The notes under the pieces are model-generated. The model had not been told where the DNA came from, ran no database searches, and saw nothing but the letters and a program-made list of their open reading frames with translations. The position numbers and the translations under genes were made by a program. Source: Intrasporangium chromatireducens Q5-1 (lineage in GTDB: Bacteria; Actinomycetota; Actinomycetes; Actinomycetales; Dermatophilaceae). From it: a stretch of 63,658 nt of DNA. The stretch is taken from NCBI RefSeq assembly GCF_000576575.1, contig NZ_AWQS01000004.1:1-63658 (forward strand). The letters are read 5' to 3'. Shown piece after piece: positions 40,678 to 48,939 of this stretch; position 1 is the stretch's first letter; each line of letters starts with the position of its first letter.

Positions 40678-41754
40678 GTGAATGCCCCCACCAAGACGAC
40701 CGGCCCGACGGCCCCCACCAGTGACACCCCAGTGGTCAGTCCGGGCGCGCGCCGGCTGGGCCTCAGCCGCGGACTCGCCCTGCGAGGCGTGGTCATCGCG
40801 GCCGTCGTGCTGGCTGCCGGCATGGCCGTGCCCTACATCGTGCTCGACCGGTTCTACATCAGCATGCTCTTCGACGGCCTCGTGCTCGCCCTGCTCGCCC
40901 TGTCGGTCGGCTTCCTCGCCCGGCACCTCGGGCTGATCAGTCTCGGCCACACGGCGTTCTACGGAGGAGCCGCCTACCTCGTGGGTATCAGCGTCACCCA
41001 ATGGGGATGGAGCCCACTGATGGCAGCCCTCACCGGCTTGGTCGGCGGCACGGTCCTCGCCCTCGTCATGGCTTTGCTCGTCGTCCGATCGTCGGGGATG
41101 GGATTCCTCATGCTGACGCTTGCTTTGGGGCAGGCGCTCTACCAGTTGTCGATCCAGCGCGTCGCCATCCCCTACACCGGAGCCTTCGACGGGCTGCAGA
41201 TCAGCTTCGACGCCGACGCGACCTTCCTCGGGCTGTCCGTCGCCCAGATGATGAACGGCGCCCTCTTCTGGCCAGTTGTGTGGACCGCGCTCGTGCTCAG
41301 CGCCCTTGGTCTCTGGCTGGTCGGCCGCTCGCGGTTCGGCACGGTTCTGGAGGGCATCCGGGAGAACGAGGAACGGATGCGATTCTCGGGCTTCAACACG
41401 TACTGGCCCCGCGTTCTCGCCTTCACGATCTCCGGCGCCGTCGCCTCGGTCGGAGGGGTCCTGTTTGCCCTCAACGCGGCATACGTCTCGCCGGACGTCC
41501 TGAGCTTCCTCAAGGCCGGCGATGCCCTGATTGCGGCGATCGTCGGAGGTCTCGGCGTCCTGCTCGGACCGATCCTCGGAGCACTGCTGTACATCGTCGC
41601 GCAGTCGCAGTTCAACCAGTCGGGCAACCTCTACCTCTACACCGGGCTGGCCCTGATCCTGGTGCTCATGTTCCTTCCCGGGGGCATCCTCGGCTCGATC
41701 TCGTCCATCCGCAAACGGCTCGCGCGCCGCTCGGCAAAGGAGAACTCGCCGTGA
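40678..41754 (+). CDS. livM: Liv-type ABC transporter permease LivM
   Basis: A 358-residue permease. After a Pro/Thr-rich cytoplasmic N-terminus of about 35 residues it has the LivM helix pattern, with LGLISLGHTAFYGGAAYLVG and the loop RFGTVLEGIRENEERMRFSG that docks on the ATPase. GTG 40678 follows the livH stop by one base; the stop overlaps the livG start by four bases. Confidence 0.9.
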   Translation: MNAPTKTTGPTAPTSDTPVVSPGARRLGLSRGLALRGVVIAAVVLAAGMAVPYIVLDRFYISMLFDGLVLALLALSVGFLARHLGLISLGHTAFYGGAAYLVGISVTQWGWSPLMAALTGLVGGTVLALVMALLVVRSSGMGFLMLTLALGQALYQLSIQRVAIPYTGAFDGLQISFDADATFLGLSVAQMMNGALFWPVVWTALVLSALGLWLVGRSRFGTVLEGIRENEERMRFSGFNTYWPRVLAFTISGAVASVGGVLFALNAAYVSPDVLSFLKAGDALIAAIVGGLGVLLGPILGALLYIVAQSQFNQSGNLYLYTGLALILVLMFLPGGILGSISSIRKRLARRSAKENSP

Positions 41755-42452
41755 CCCTCTTCCAAGGCACCGGAGTCACGGTCCGCTACGGCGCCGTCAA
41801 GGCGCTCACCGATGTCGACATCACACTCGAGCCCGGCGTCGTCCACGGCGTCATCGGCCCGAATGGCGCGGGGAAGTCGACGTTCATCGACGCACTCTCC
41901 GGCCGGACCCGGATGACGTCGGGCACGGTCCTGCTCGAGGGAGAGGACATCACGAACCGCCCGGTGGGATGGCGCCGGCACCACGGCGTCTCACGATCAT
42001 TCCAGCGGACCAGCGTGTTCAACTCGATGACGGTTCGCACCCAACTCGAGATGGTTGCCTGGCGCAACGACGAGCCGGACCTGGACGGACTCATGGCCAC
42101 TCTGGGACTGGAACCGGTCCTGGACCAGGTGTGCAACGAGATCGCCTACGGCACCCAGCGGTCCGTCGACCTTGCCATGGCCCTGATCGGCAGCCCCCGT
42201 GTCGTGCTGCTCGACGAGCCGTGCGCAGGACTCGTCGCCGACGAGTCCGTCCGGATGCTGCAGCACGTGCGGGACCTCTGCAAGGACCGGGGCGTGGCGG
42301 CGCTGCTCGTCGAACACGATGTAGACGGTGTCTTCCGCACCTGCGACCGGATCACGGTGCTCAACCTCGGGACTGTCCTCGCCTCAGGCGAGCCGGCGGA
42401 GATTCGCGCCAACCCGGACGTCGTGCGGGCCTACCTCGGGAGTGCCGCATGA
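41751..42452 (+). CDS. livG: Liv-type ABC transporter ATPase LivG
   Basis: A 233-residue ATPase. Walker A is GPNGAGKST (about 38-46), Walker B VVLLDEP, and the switch His lies in LLVEHDVDGV. The signature region is IAYGTQRSVDLAMAL, a variant of the LSYGxQR form typical for LivG. GTG 41751 overlaps the livM stop and the stop overlaps livF, so stoichiometric translation is expected. Confidence 0.9.
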   Translation: MTLFQGTGVTVRYGAVKALTDVDITLEPGVVHGVIGPNGAGKSTFIDALSGRTRMTSGTVLLEGEDITNRPVGWRRHHGVSRSFQRTSVFNSMTVRTQLEMVAWRNDEPDLDGLMATLGLEPVLDQVCNEIAYGTQRSVDLAMALIGSPRVVLLDEPCAGLVADESVRMLQHVRDLCKDRGVAALLVEHDVDGVFRTCDRITVLNLGTVLASGEPAEIRANPDVVRAYLGSAA

Positions 42453-43141
42453 GCGCCGTGCTCGAGTTCCGCAAGATCGGCGCATCGTATGACGGCGCCG
42501 TCGTCCTCCAAGACGTGTCGTTCGCGATCGAGCAGGGCGAGACGGTGGGACTCGTCGGCCGCAACGGTGCCGGCAAGACCACCGCGCTGATGTCGGTCTA
42601 CGGAGTCCCCGACGTGACGGGGCACATCCTCATCGACGGCCGCCCGATCGGCCGGAGAAGCTACGAACCGACCGGCCGGGGCGTCAGCCTCGTCCCGCAG
42701 GGCAAGCGCATCTATCCCAACCTCACGGTCGAGGAGAACATCATGCTCGGCCGCGCCTCCGGTCGGGAGAGCCACTGGAACCTGGCGCGGATCTATGAGC
42801 TCTTCCCCAATCTCGAGCGTGGGTCCAACCGGATGGGAACTGCCCTCAGCGGCGGCGAGCAGCAGATGCTGGCCATCGCGCGTGCCCTCATCTCCGGACC
42901 AAAGCTGCTCATGCTCGACGAGCCCACGGAGGGACTCGCCCCGGTCATCATCGACGAGCTGATCAGCGCCTTCCAGAAGATCCGGGAGACTGGAACCGCT
43001 CTGCTCCTCGTGGAACAGCACATCGCGATGATCCAGAAGCTTGCCAGCCGCTACCTCGCGCTCCGCAAGGGAGAGCTGGTCGGCGACGGGCCGGTGGCAG
43101 ACCTGGATCGCCGCGAAGTCCAGGAACTGATCGCCCTCTGA
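42449..43141 (+). CDS. livF: Liv-type ABC transporter ATPase LivF
   Basis: A 230-residue ATPase: Walker A GRNGAGKTT, signature LSGGEQQMLAIARAL, Walker B LLMLDEP, the LivF-specific TEGLAPVIIDEL, and the switch His in LLVEQHIAMI. With LivG it powers the importer. It ends the transporter set; the racemase gene follows after 27 bases with its own ribosome site and may be co-transcribed. Confidence 0.9.
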   Translation: MSAVLEFRKIGASYDGAVVLQDVSFAIEQGETVGLVGRNGAGKTTALMSVYGVPDVTGHILIDGRPIGRRSYEPTGRGVSLVPQGKRIYPNLTVEENIMLGRASGRESHWNLARIYELFPNLERGSNRMGTALSGGEQQMLAIARALISGPKLLMLDEPTEGLAPVIIDELISAFQKIRETGTALLLVEQHIAMIQKLASRYLALRKGELVGDGPVADLDRREVQELIAL

Positions 43142-43168
43142 GCCCGCGCTCCCCTGTGAAAGGAAACC

Positions 43169-44368
43169 ATGCAGGTGCCCGACCAGCGCCCCGCCTTCAC
43201 CGGCCCCCTCGCCGGCCTCAAAGTCGTCGAGATCGGGTCCATCGGACCAGGACCCTTCTGCGCCATGCTCCTTGCTGATCTCGGAGCGGATGTCATTCGC
43301 GTCGACAGGGTGTCAGGTTCTGCGCTGGTCGGCCCGAGCGACAACTTCCGCACCGAGCTGCTCAACCGCGGTCGCCGGTCGATCGCCGTCGACCTCAAGC
43401 ACCCCGACGGCGCGGAGATCGTGCTCTCCCTCGTCGAGCAGGCCGATGTCATCATGGAGGGCTTCCGGCCCGGGGTGGCCGAGCGGCTTGGCATCGGACC
43501 CGAGGACTGCGCCACCCGCAACCCGACGATCATCTACGGGCGGATGACCGGCTTCGGCCAGGACGGGCCGCTGGCGCAAGCGGTGGGGCACGACATCAAC
43601 TACGTCGCCCTGAGTGGGCTGCTGTCGATGGTCGGTCGCCACGGGGAGCCACCGACCCCGCCGCTCGCACTCGCCGGTGACTTCGGTGGTGGTGGCATGG
43701 TCCTGGCGCTCGGGATCCTGGCTGCGGTCTTCGAGCGGGGACGCTCAGGCAAGGGTCAGGTCATCGACGCCGCCATGGTCCACGGGGCCGCGTTGCTCGG
43801 GACCTGCTTCTACGGCTACACCCAGACCGGGGAGTGGAACCCTGAGCGGGGCACCAACATCGTCGACTCGGGTGCCCCCTACTACGACGCCTACGAGACG
43901 GCCGACGGCAAGTGGTTGTCGGTCGGCGCGATGGAACCGCACTTCTATGCGGACCTCGTCAGGCTCCTCGACCTGCCCAACGACCTGCCCGACCAGAACG
44001 ACCAGAGTGCCTGGCCGCGGATGAAGGTGGTCTTCGCCGACGCCGTCAGGAGGCGCACACTCGATGAATGGCTGGCCTCGGCGGAAGGGTTGACGCCCTG
44101 TATCGCTCCGGTGCTCGACGCCCTCGAGGCGCCGAAGCACCCGCACCACGTGGCCCGTGCCACCTTCATCGAGGTCGACGGCCTGGTCCAGCCGTCCCCG
44201 GCGCCCCGGTTCAGCCGGACCCCGGCCACGGTCGACCGCCGGCCCCCGGTGCCGGGAGAGCACACCACCGAGGCGCTGCTGGACTGGGGCCTCGACACCG
44301 AGCGCGTGAGCAGCTGGACCCAGTCCGGCGCCGCCGCGGACCTGGCAAGAACGACTGACGACGCGTGA
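43169..44368 (+). CDS. Alpha-methylacyl-CoA racemase (CaiB/BaiF family)
   Basis: A 399-residue family III CoA-transferase fold protein. The residues that define alpha-methylacyl-CoA racemases are kept: His141 in VGHDINYVALSG and Asp171 in LAGDFGGGGM, instead of the single Asp nucleophile of true CoA-transferases. It interconverts (2R)- and (2S)-2-methylacyl-CoA so that stereospecific dehydrogenases can act. This implies a substrate or intermediate with an alpha-branched carbon, which a ring carboxylate with a substituent would give. ATG 43169 follows AAAGGAAA. Confidence 0.85.
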   Translation: MQVPDQRPAFTGPLAGLKVVEIGSIGPGPFCAMLLADLGADVIRVDRVSGSALVGPSDNFRTELLNRGRRSIAVDLKHPDGAEIVLSLVEQADVIMEGFRPGVAERLGIGPEDCATRNPTIIYGRMTGFGQDGPLAQAVGHDINYVALSGLLSMVGRHGEPPTPPLALAGDFGGGGMVLALGILAAVFERGRSGKGQVIDAAMVHGAALLGTCFYGYTQTGEWNPERGTNIVDSGAPYYDAYETADGKWLSVGAMEPHFYADLVRLLDLPNDLPDQNDQSAWPRMKVVFADAVRRRTLDEWLASAEGLTPCIAPVLDALEAPKHPHHVARATFIEVDGLVQPSPAPRFSRTPATVDRRPPVPGEHTTEALLDWGLDTERVSSWTQSGAAADLARTTDDA

Positions 44369-44378
44369 GGAGCACGAC

Positions 44379-45200
44379 GTGACAACGCAGCAGGACAAAG
44401 ACCTGGTCCTCGAGACGATCCGTGTGGAGCGCCCGCGACCGGGCATCGTGGTAGCCACCCTGAACCGGCCGGACCGCATGAACGCGATGACGAACACCAT
44501 GTTCCGGGAGTTCGAGGAGCTCGCCTTCGCACTCAACCACGAGGACGACCTCCGGGTGCTCATCATCACGGGGGAGGGACGGGCGTTCTGCGCCGGGTTC
44601 GACCTCGACTCCGCCGAGGAGCTGCCGTCGATGACTCCGATGGAGTTCCTCGACCAGCAGGAGCTCGCAGCCCGTGGCCTGCTCGCCATCCGCTCGATGC
44701 GCGTGCCGGTCATCGCCGCTGTCAACGGGCCCGCCGCCGGAGGCGGCCTGTCCCTCGCGCTCGCCGCCGACATCCGGCTCGGGTCGCCCAATGCGCGGTT
44801 CAACGCCGCCTTCGTGCGGATCGGCCTGTCCGCCGGGGACCTCGGCGCCTCCTGGATGCTGACCCGGATCATGGGCCCCGGCCGCGCCGCCGAGTTCGCC
44901 TACACCGCCGGACTCATCGACGCGGAGGAGGCCGAGCGCACCGGGCTGCTCAACCACGTCCACCCCGCCGAGTCGCTCGTCGACGAGGCCATCGCGATGG
45001 CCGAGCTGATCGCGCAGAACTCACCCGGCGGCATACAGATGTCGAAGCGCGCCCTGCAGGCCAACATGGAGGTCACCTCGTATGCCGCAGCGCTCGAGCT
45101 CGAGAACCGCGGCCAGGCCCTGCTGACCCAGGGCGAGGACATGCCGGAGGCGTTGGCGGCCTTCAAGGAGAAGCGTCGTCCCGTCTTCACGGGCCGGTGA
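44379..45200 (+). CDS. Enoyl-CoA hydratase/isomerase (crotonase family) 1 of a tandem pair
   Basis: A 273-residue crotonase with FCAGFDLDSAEEL and VNGPAAGGGLSLALAADIRL oxyanion loops. The catalytic Glu positions are replaced: the second helix reads NAAFVRIGLSAGDLGASWML, with Asp rather than Glu, as in isomerase or dienoyl-CoA-isomerase-like members. The ending is the common EALAAFKEKRRPVF. It overlaps the next paralogous gene by four bases, and the two share the pattern throughout, so they may form a hetero-oligomer. Confidence 0.8.
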   Translation: MTTQQDKDLVLETIRVERPRPGIVVATLNRPDRMNAMTNTMFREFEELAFALNHEDDLRVLIITGEGRAFCAGFDLDSAEELPSMTPMEFLDQQELAARGLLAIRSMRVPVIAAVNGPAAGGGLSLALAADIRLGSPNARFNAAFVRIGLSAGDLGASWMLTRIMGPGRAAEFAYTAGLIDAEEAERTGLLNHVHPAESLVDEAIAMAELIAQNSPGGIQMSKRALQANMEVTSYAAALELENRGQALLTQGEDMPEALAAFKEKRRPVFTGR

Positions 45201-46054
45201 CCGAGATGGCTGAGACCACCGCCACGGCGCCCGCGACCCTGCGCAACTACGTCCCGCCCGAGCTGGAAACGCTCAAGCTCGACGTCCTCGACCACGGCGT
45301 CGTCGTCATGACGGTCAACCGGCCGGACCGGATGAACTCCCAGACGGTGAAGATGTTCGAGGAGTTCAACACCGTCGGGTACGCGCTGCGCGACAGCGAC
45401 GCGCGGGCGCTCATTCTCCGAGGTGCCGGCGAGCGGGCCTTCTGCGCCGGCTTCGACCTCGACGAGATCGACGTCATCACCACGATGGGGGTCCGAGACT
45501 TCCTCCAGTTCCAGGAGCTCGCCACCGGAGGCATGTCCGGCATTCGTCACCTGCCCTTCCCGGTCATCGCAGCGATCCACGGGGCCGCGGCGGGTGGCGG
45601 GCTCGCCCTCGCCCTGGCAGCCGACATCCGCCTCGTCGCGCCGACCGCCAAGTTCAGCGCCGCCTTCGTCAAGCTCGGGCTGTCGGTGGGTGAGCTCGGC
45701 ACGTCGTGGCAGCTGACCCGGCTCGTCGGCCCCGGTCGCGCCGCCGAGATCGCCTACACGGCGCGCCTCGTCCACGCCGAGGAGGCCGTCCGCATCGGCC
45801 TCGCCAACCGGTTGGTCCCCTCCGCGGAGCTCATGGACGAGGCGATCGCCCTGGGGTCGCGCATCGCCTCGAACTCGCCGGGAGGGATCCGCGTGTCCAA
45901 GCGGGCCCTGCAGCGCAACCAGGAGATCAGCTCGTATGCCGCCGCCTCCGAGATCGAGAACCGCGGCCAGACGATGCTGGCGCGCAGCCCCGACATGCCG
46001 GAGGCGCTCGCGGCCTTCCGGCAGAAGCGCCCGGCGCGCTTCACGGGGCGCTGA
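45197..46054 (+). CDS. Enoyl-CoA hydratase/isomerase (crotonase family) 2 of a tandem pair
   Basis: A 285-residue crotonase paralogous to the preceding one, with an N-terminal extension of about 25 residues. Oxyanion loops are FCAGFDLDEIDVI and IHGAAAGGGLALALAADIRL. Here the catalytic region SAAFVKLGLSVGELGTSWQL keeps a Glu where the partner has Asp. Complementary residues in tandem partners fit a two-subunit enzyme or two sequential double-bond shifts. GTG 45197 overlaps the previous stop; ATG 45206 is an alternative. Confidence 0.8.
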   Translation: MTEMAETTATAPATLRNYVPPELETLKLDVLDHGVVVMTVNRPDRMNSQTVKMFEEFNTVGYALRDSDARALILRGAGERAFCAGFDLDEIDVITTMGVRDFLQFQELATGGMSGIRHLPFPVIAAIHGAAAGGGLALALAADIRLVAPTAKFSAAFVKLGLSVGELGTSWQLTRLVGPGRAAEIAYTARLVHAEEAVRIGLANRLVPSAELMDEAIALGSRIASNSPGGIRVSKRALQRNQEISSYAAASEIENRGQTMLARSPDMPEALAAFRQKRPARFTGR

Positions 46055-46057
46055 ACC

Positions 46058-47143
46058 GTGGTCTGGGACTGGACTGCTGACTCCCTGCGGGCCCTCGAGG
46101 CATTCCTGGCGGAGCGCGGCGTCACTTCCGGACCGCTGACGACGAGGGCCATCGGCGACGGGCACTCGAACCTCACCTACCTCGTGTCGGACGGCACGCG
46201 GCAGGTGGTCGTCCGCCGGCCACCGCCCCCACCGGTGCCGCCCGGCGCGCACGACATGCTCCGGGAGGCCCGTCTCATCGCAGCGCTCGACGGCAGTGAC
46301 GTGCCGGTGGCGCAGGTGCTCGCCACGAGCGACGCGGGCGAGGTGCTCGATGTCGGCTTCTACGTCATGAGCTATGTCGCCGGGCCGGTCGTCACCACCA
46401 CGACCCCCGACGCCCTGGCGACGCCGGAGGACCGCCGCGCGATCGGGTTGGCGCTGGTGGACACGCTCGCCGCGCTGCACCAGGTCGACTGGCGCGCTGC
46501 GGGTCTCGGGGAGATGGGTCGGCCCGAGGGGTTCAACGCGCGACACCTCAGACGGATGGGCCGCTTGGTTGCTGACGAGGAGGGCCGTCCCCCAGCAGAG
46601 TTCGCGGATGTCGACGCCTGGCTCGCCGCGAGTATCCCGCCCGAGTCCGGCGCCGCGATCATCCACAACGACTACCGCCTCGGCAATGTCATCCTCGGCG
46701 CCGCCCCGCCGGGCCGGATCACCGCAGTCCTCGACTGGGAGCTCGCCACGATCGGGGACCCGCTCTTCGACCTCGGCTACTTCCTCGCGTCCTACCCGGT
46801 CCCTGGCGAGCCGCTGACACCCACGCAGGAGCTTGGGGTCGCGGTGCTCGAGGAGGGCTACCCCACGCGCGGCGAGCTGGCGGAGCGGTATGCCGCCGTC
46901 ACCGGCGCGGACCTGAGCAACCTCGGCTGGTACACGACGCTGGCGCTGTGGAAACTTGCCGTGCTGTACGAGTACGGCCGGCGCCGGGCCATCGAGGGCG
47001 TGGGTGACGAATACTACCGCGACCAGGCGCTCGTCGAGTCGTTCCTGGTCGCTGCGCGGACATCGGCGGGTCTCGTGCCCACCAGCATCATGACTGATAG
47101 CGCCCCGCTATCATGGGTGCATGAGGCAGGCACCGACCGCTGA
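46058..47143 (+). CDS. APH/ACAD10-type phosphotransferase family protein, paralogue
   Basis: A 361-residue kinase-fold protein. NLTYLVSDGTRQVVVRRPP is the nucleotide-binding part, IIHNDYRLGNVILG the catalytic loop and VLDWELATIGDPLFDLGYF the metal site, all intact and very close to the ACAD10/11 kinase domain. Mitochondrial relatives phosphorylate 4-hydroxyacyl-CoA before dehydrogenase-linked elimination. It follows the crotonase pair by three bases. The 3' end overlaps the toxin-antitoxin operator and start region by 23 bases. Confidence 0.8.
   Translation: MVWDWTADSLRALEAFLAERGVTSGPLTTRAIGDGHSNLTYLVSDGTRQVVVRRPPPPPVPPGAHDMLREARLIAALDGSDVPVAQVLATSDAGEVLDVGFYVMSYVAGPVVTTTTPDALATPEDRRAIGLALVDTLAALHQVDWRAAGLGEMGRPEGFNARHLRRMGRLVADEEGRPPAEFADVDAWLAASIPPESGAAIIHNDYRLGNVILGAAPPGRITAVLDWELATIGDPLFDLGYFLASYPVPGEPLTPTQELGVAVLEEGYPTRGELAERYAAVTGADLSNLGWYTTLALWKLAVLYEYGRRRAIEGVGDEYYRDQALVESFLVAARTSAGLVPTSIMTDSAPLSWVHEAGTDR
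47095..47113 (+). promoter_or_regulatory. Inverted repeat operator of the HTH-MNT/HEPN module
   Basis: TGATAGCG-CCC-CGCTATCA (8-base arms, 3-base spacer) ends seven bases before the HTH-MNT start codon. Its place and symmetry suit autorepression by the HTH domain of the antitoxin. Confidence 0.6.
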
Positions 47144-47582
47144 GACGCTGCGACGGCGGAGGCGGGCCTCGGGACTGTCTCAGCGGGCGCTCGCCTTGCG
47201 CTCCGGCATACCTCAACCGAATATCGCGGCGTACGAGAACGGCCGTCGCGCTCCGACTGCCCAGACGCTCGAGCGGCTCGATGCGGCGCTACGGATCCCA
47301 ACGCTGGTTCGCCTCCGGCTGGTCCGGGAGGAGATCATCGCGGCAGCACAGCAGCGCAGGCTCTCCCACGTCAGGGTCTTCGGTTCGGTCGCCCGCGGCG
47401 AGGCGGGGTCCGGATCGGACGTCGACCTGCTCGTCCATCCGGGGCCGGACGCGTCGGTCTTCGACCTAGCGCGATTCATGGTCGATGTCGAGGAGTTGCT
47501 CGAGGTCAGTGTCGACGTTGTCTCCGATCGCGGCTGTGGCCCCGTGATGGACCGAATCCGCGCCGAGGCCGTTGCCCTGTGA
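47121..47582 (+). CDS. HTH-MNT antitoxin (Xre domain fused to minimal nucleotidyltransferase)
   Basis: A 153-residue two-domain protein. The N-terminal Xre helix-turn-helix (RASGLSQRALALRSGIPQPN) is followed by a minimal nucleotidyltransferase with the pol-beta motif VFGSVARGEAGSGSDVDLLV; GS and DxD are intact. MntA-type proteins neutralise HEPN RNases by AMPylating them. The fused HTH suggests self-regulation through the palindrome just upstream. Its stop overlaps the HEPN gene start (GTGA). Confidence 0.85.
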   Translation: MRQAPTAETLRRRRRASGLSQRALALRSGIPQPNIAAYENGRRAPTAQTLERLDAALRIPTLVRLRLVREEIIAAAQQRRLSHVRVFGSVARGEAGSGSDVDLLVHPGPDASVFDLARFMVDVEELLEVSVDVVSDRGCGPVMDRIRAEAVAL

Positions 47583-47914
47583 GTGGCGATCTGGATCGCA
47601 CACCGGCTGTGCTCGCCGATATCGCCCGGTTCGCGGTGACTGCCCGCCGGGTCGTCGAGCGCGGCCACGAGAGGTTTACCGATCCGGATGACGACGACCA
47701 GCGACGTATCGCCCGCTCAGTCCTCATCGACCTGTCAGCTGCTGCCGATCGGCTGCCGGCGTCGTTCCGCCGGGCGCACCCCGACGTCGACTGGCGTGGC
47801 ATCCGAGCCGTCCGCAACTTCATCGCTCACGACTACGACGGGACGGACGAGGAAGTCCTCTGGCAGGCGATCGTGCAGTTCCCGGCGATAGTTGCTGCGC
47901 TCCTGCCCGGGTAG
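47579..47914 (+). CDS. HEPN-domain RNase toxin
   Basis: A 111-residue HEPN protein. The catalytic Rx4-6H motif is in VRNFIAHDYDG, and the Tyr three residues after the His is the residue AMPylated by MNT antitoxins in characterised type VII systems. Active HEPN toxins cleave RNA, including tRNA. It is coupled to the HTH-MNT gene and ends the module. The module interrupts an otherwise catabolic gene order and may stabilise this region. Confidence 0.85.
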   Translation: MSGDLDRTPAVLADIARFAVTARRVVERGHERFTDPDDDDQRRIARSVLIDLSAAADRLPASFRRAHPDVDWRGIRAVRNFIAHDYDGTDEEVLWQAIVQFPAIVAALLPG

Positions 47915-47947
47915 TTCGCCGGCCGTTGACAGGCACGTCAGATCCCC

Positions 47948-48808
47948 TCAAGCACGGTTGAGCTCTGCGTAGCGCTGGCGGGTGATGGGGGTCCACTCTG
48001 CGCGTAGCTGCTCGATCCGCCGGGCGACGCGCCGGCCGATCCAGTGGGGCAGCAGGGCTTCGGGCAGCTGGGGGTCCGTGCGCGGGAACTCCTGCCACTC
48101 GTTCATCGTCTGGATGTGGGTCAGGAGGATCTCCTCGGCCCCGACAGGCCGCAGGCGAGAGACCCGCTCGAGCACTTGGGCGTAGTGGTCCTGCAGGGCA
48201 TCGAGGTCCCAGCCGCGGGAGATGATCTCCGAGGTGGACAACCCGATCGACGCGACCGTACCGGTCAGTGACACTGTGTGCTCGACGAGGTCGAGCTCCT
48301 TGATGAGCCACGCCACCTCCTCCGCCCGCTCGACGTGTGGTGACAGCCAGAGACCCGGAGCCGGGTCGCCGAACCCGGCCCAGGTCAAGCCGGCATACAG
48401 GGGGCGGCGTGCCGCGCGGCGCGACTGGGGGATCGTCGGCATCACCGAGAGCCACCGGCCGTCCCAGTCCGTCACGGGACGGCTGAGGGAGTACACGCGG
48501 ACCGAACCTGTCACAAAGATGTCGATGATCTTCGGGGTGAGGGCCCAACTGACCTCGCGGCCATTGCGCCGGGCCTCGATCCAGTCGGATGCGGAGGCTC
48601 GCGCGATCGCCTGGCGTGCGGTCTGCTCCTCGAACCCGAGGCCGGTGAGGATGTGCACGAGGGTCGCGGTGCGCACGGTCTCGCCGGCCGGCCAGACCAG
48701 CTCGCCGAGGGCAGTGAACAGCAGCGACCGGGCGCTGCCCGGTGTCACGGATGCACTCTCGGCCCGGAAGCGCGCGACCTGCAAACCCGTTGCCACACGA
48801 GGTGTCAC
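47948..48808 (-). CDS. PaaX-family transcriptional regulator
   Basis: A 286-residue regulator with the PaaX layout: N-terminal winged helix (SARSLLFTALGELVWP, TGLGFEEQTARQAIARASA), a central Cas2-like domain (DGRWLSVMPTIPQ) and the C-terminal PaaX_C domain (RLRPVGAEEILLTHIQTMNEW). PaaX senses phenylacetyl-CoA; relatives sense other aryl- or cycloalkyl-CoA esters. GTG 48808 is chosen for its AAAGGG upstream. It is divergent from the AliB-like dehydrogenase, the likely target. Confidence 0.85.
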   Translation of the reverse strand: MTPRVATGLQVARFRAESASVTPGSARSLLFTALGELVWPAGETVRTATLVHILTGLGFEEQTARQAIARASASDWIEARRNGREVSWALTPKIIDIFVTGSVRVYSLSRPVTDWDGRWLSVMPTIPQSRRAARRPLYAGLTWAGFGDPAPGLWLSPHVERAEEVAWLIKELDLVEHTVSLTGTVASIGLSTSEIISRGWDLDALQDHYAQVLERVSRLRPVGAEEILLTHIQTMNEWQEFPRTDPQLPEALLPHWIGRRVARRIEQLRAEWTPITRQRYAELNRA

Positions 48809-48863
48809 ATGGAGCCCTTTCTCGGTCGTGTGGTGGCCACACCCGCCGTGCACGGGCACAATA

Positions 48864-48934
48864 TCCCGGGGTCGTCCCCGGGACCGGAAGCCGATAACAT
48901 CCTACATGAGGTGACACTCACTTGTAGAGGATGT
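48864..48934. promoter_or_regulatory. PaaX/dehydrogenase intergenic symmetry elements
   Basis: A perfect hairpin (TCCCGGGG 48864-48871, TCGT loop, CCCCGGGA 48876-48883) and a second imperfect inverted repeat (ACATCCTACA 48897-48906; TGTAGAGGATGT 48923-48934) next to the dehydrogenase start. The latter is a candidate PaaX operator. No YGGTCNRACC box is present. Confidence 0.45.
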
Positions 48935-48939
48935 AGATA

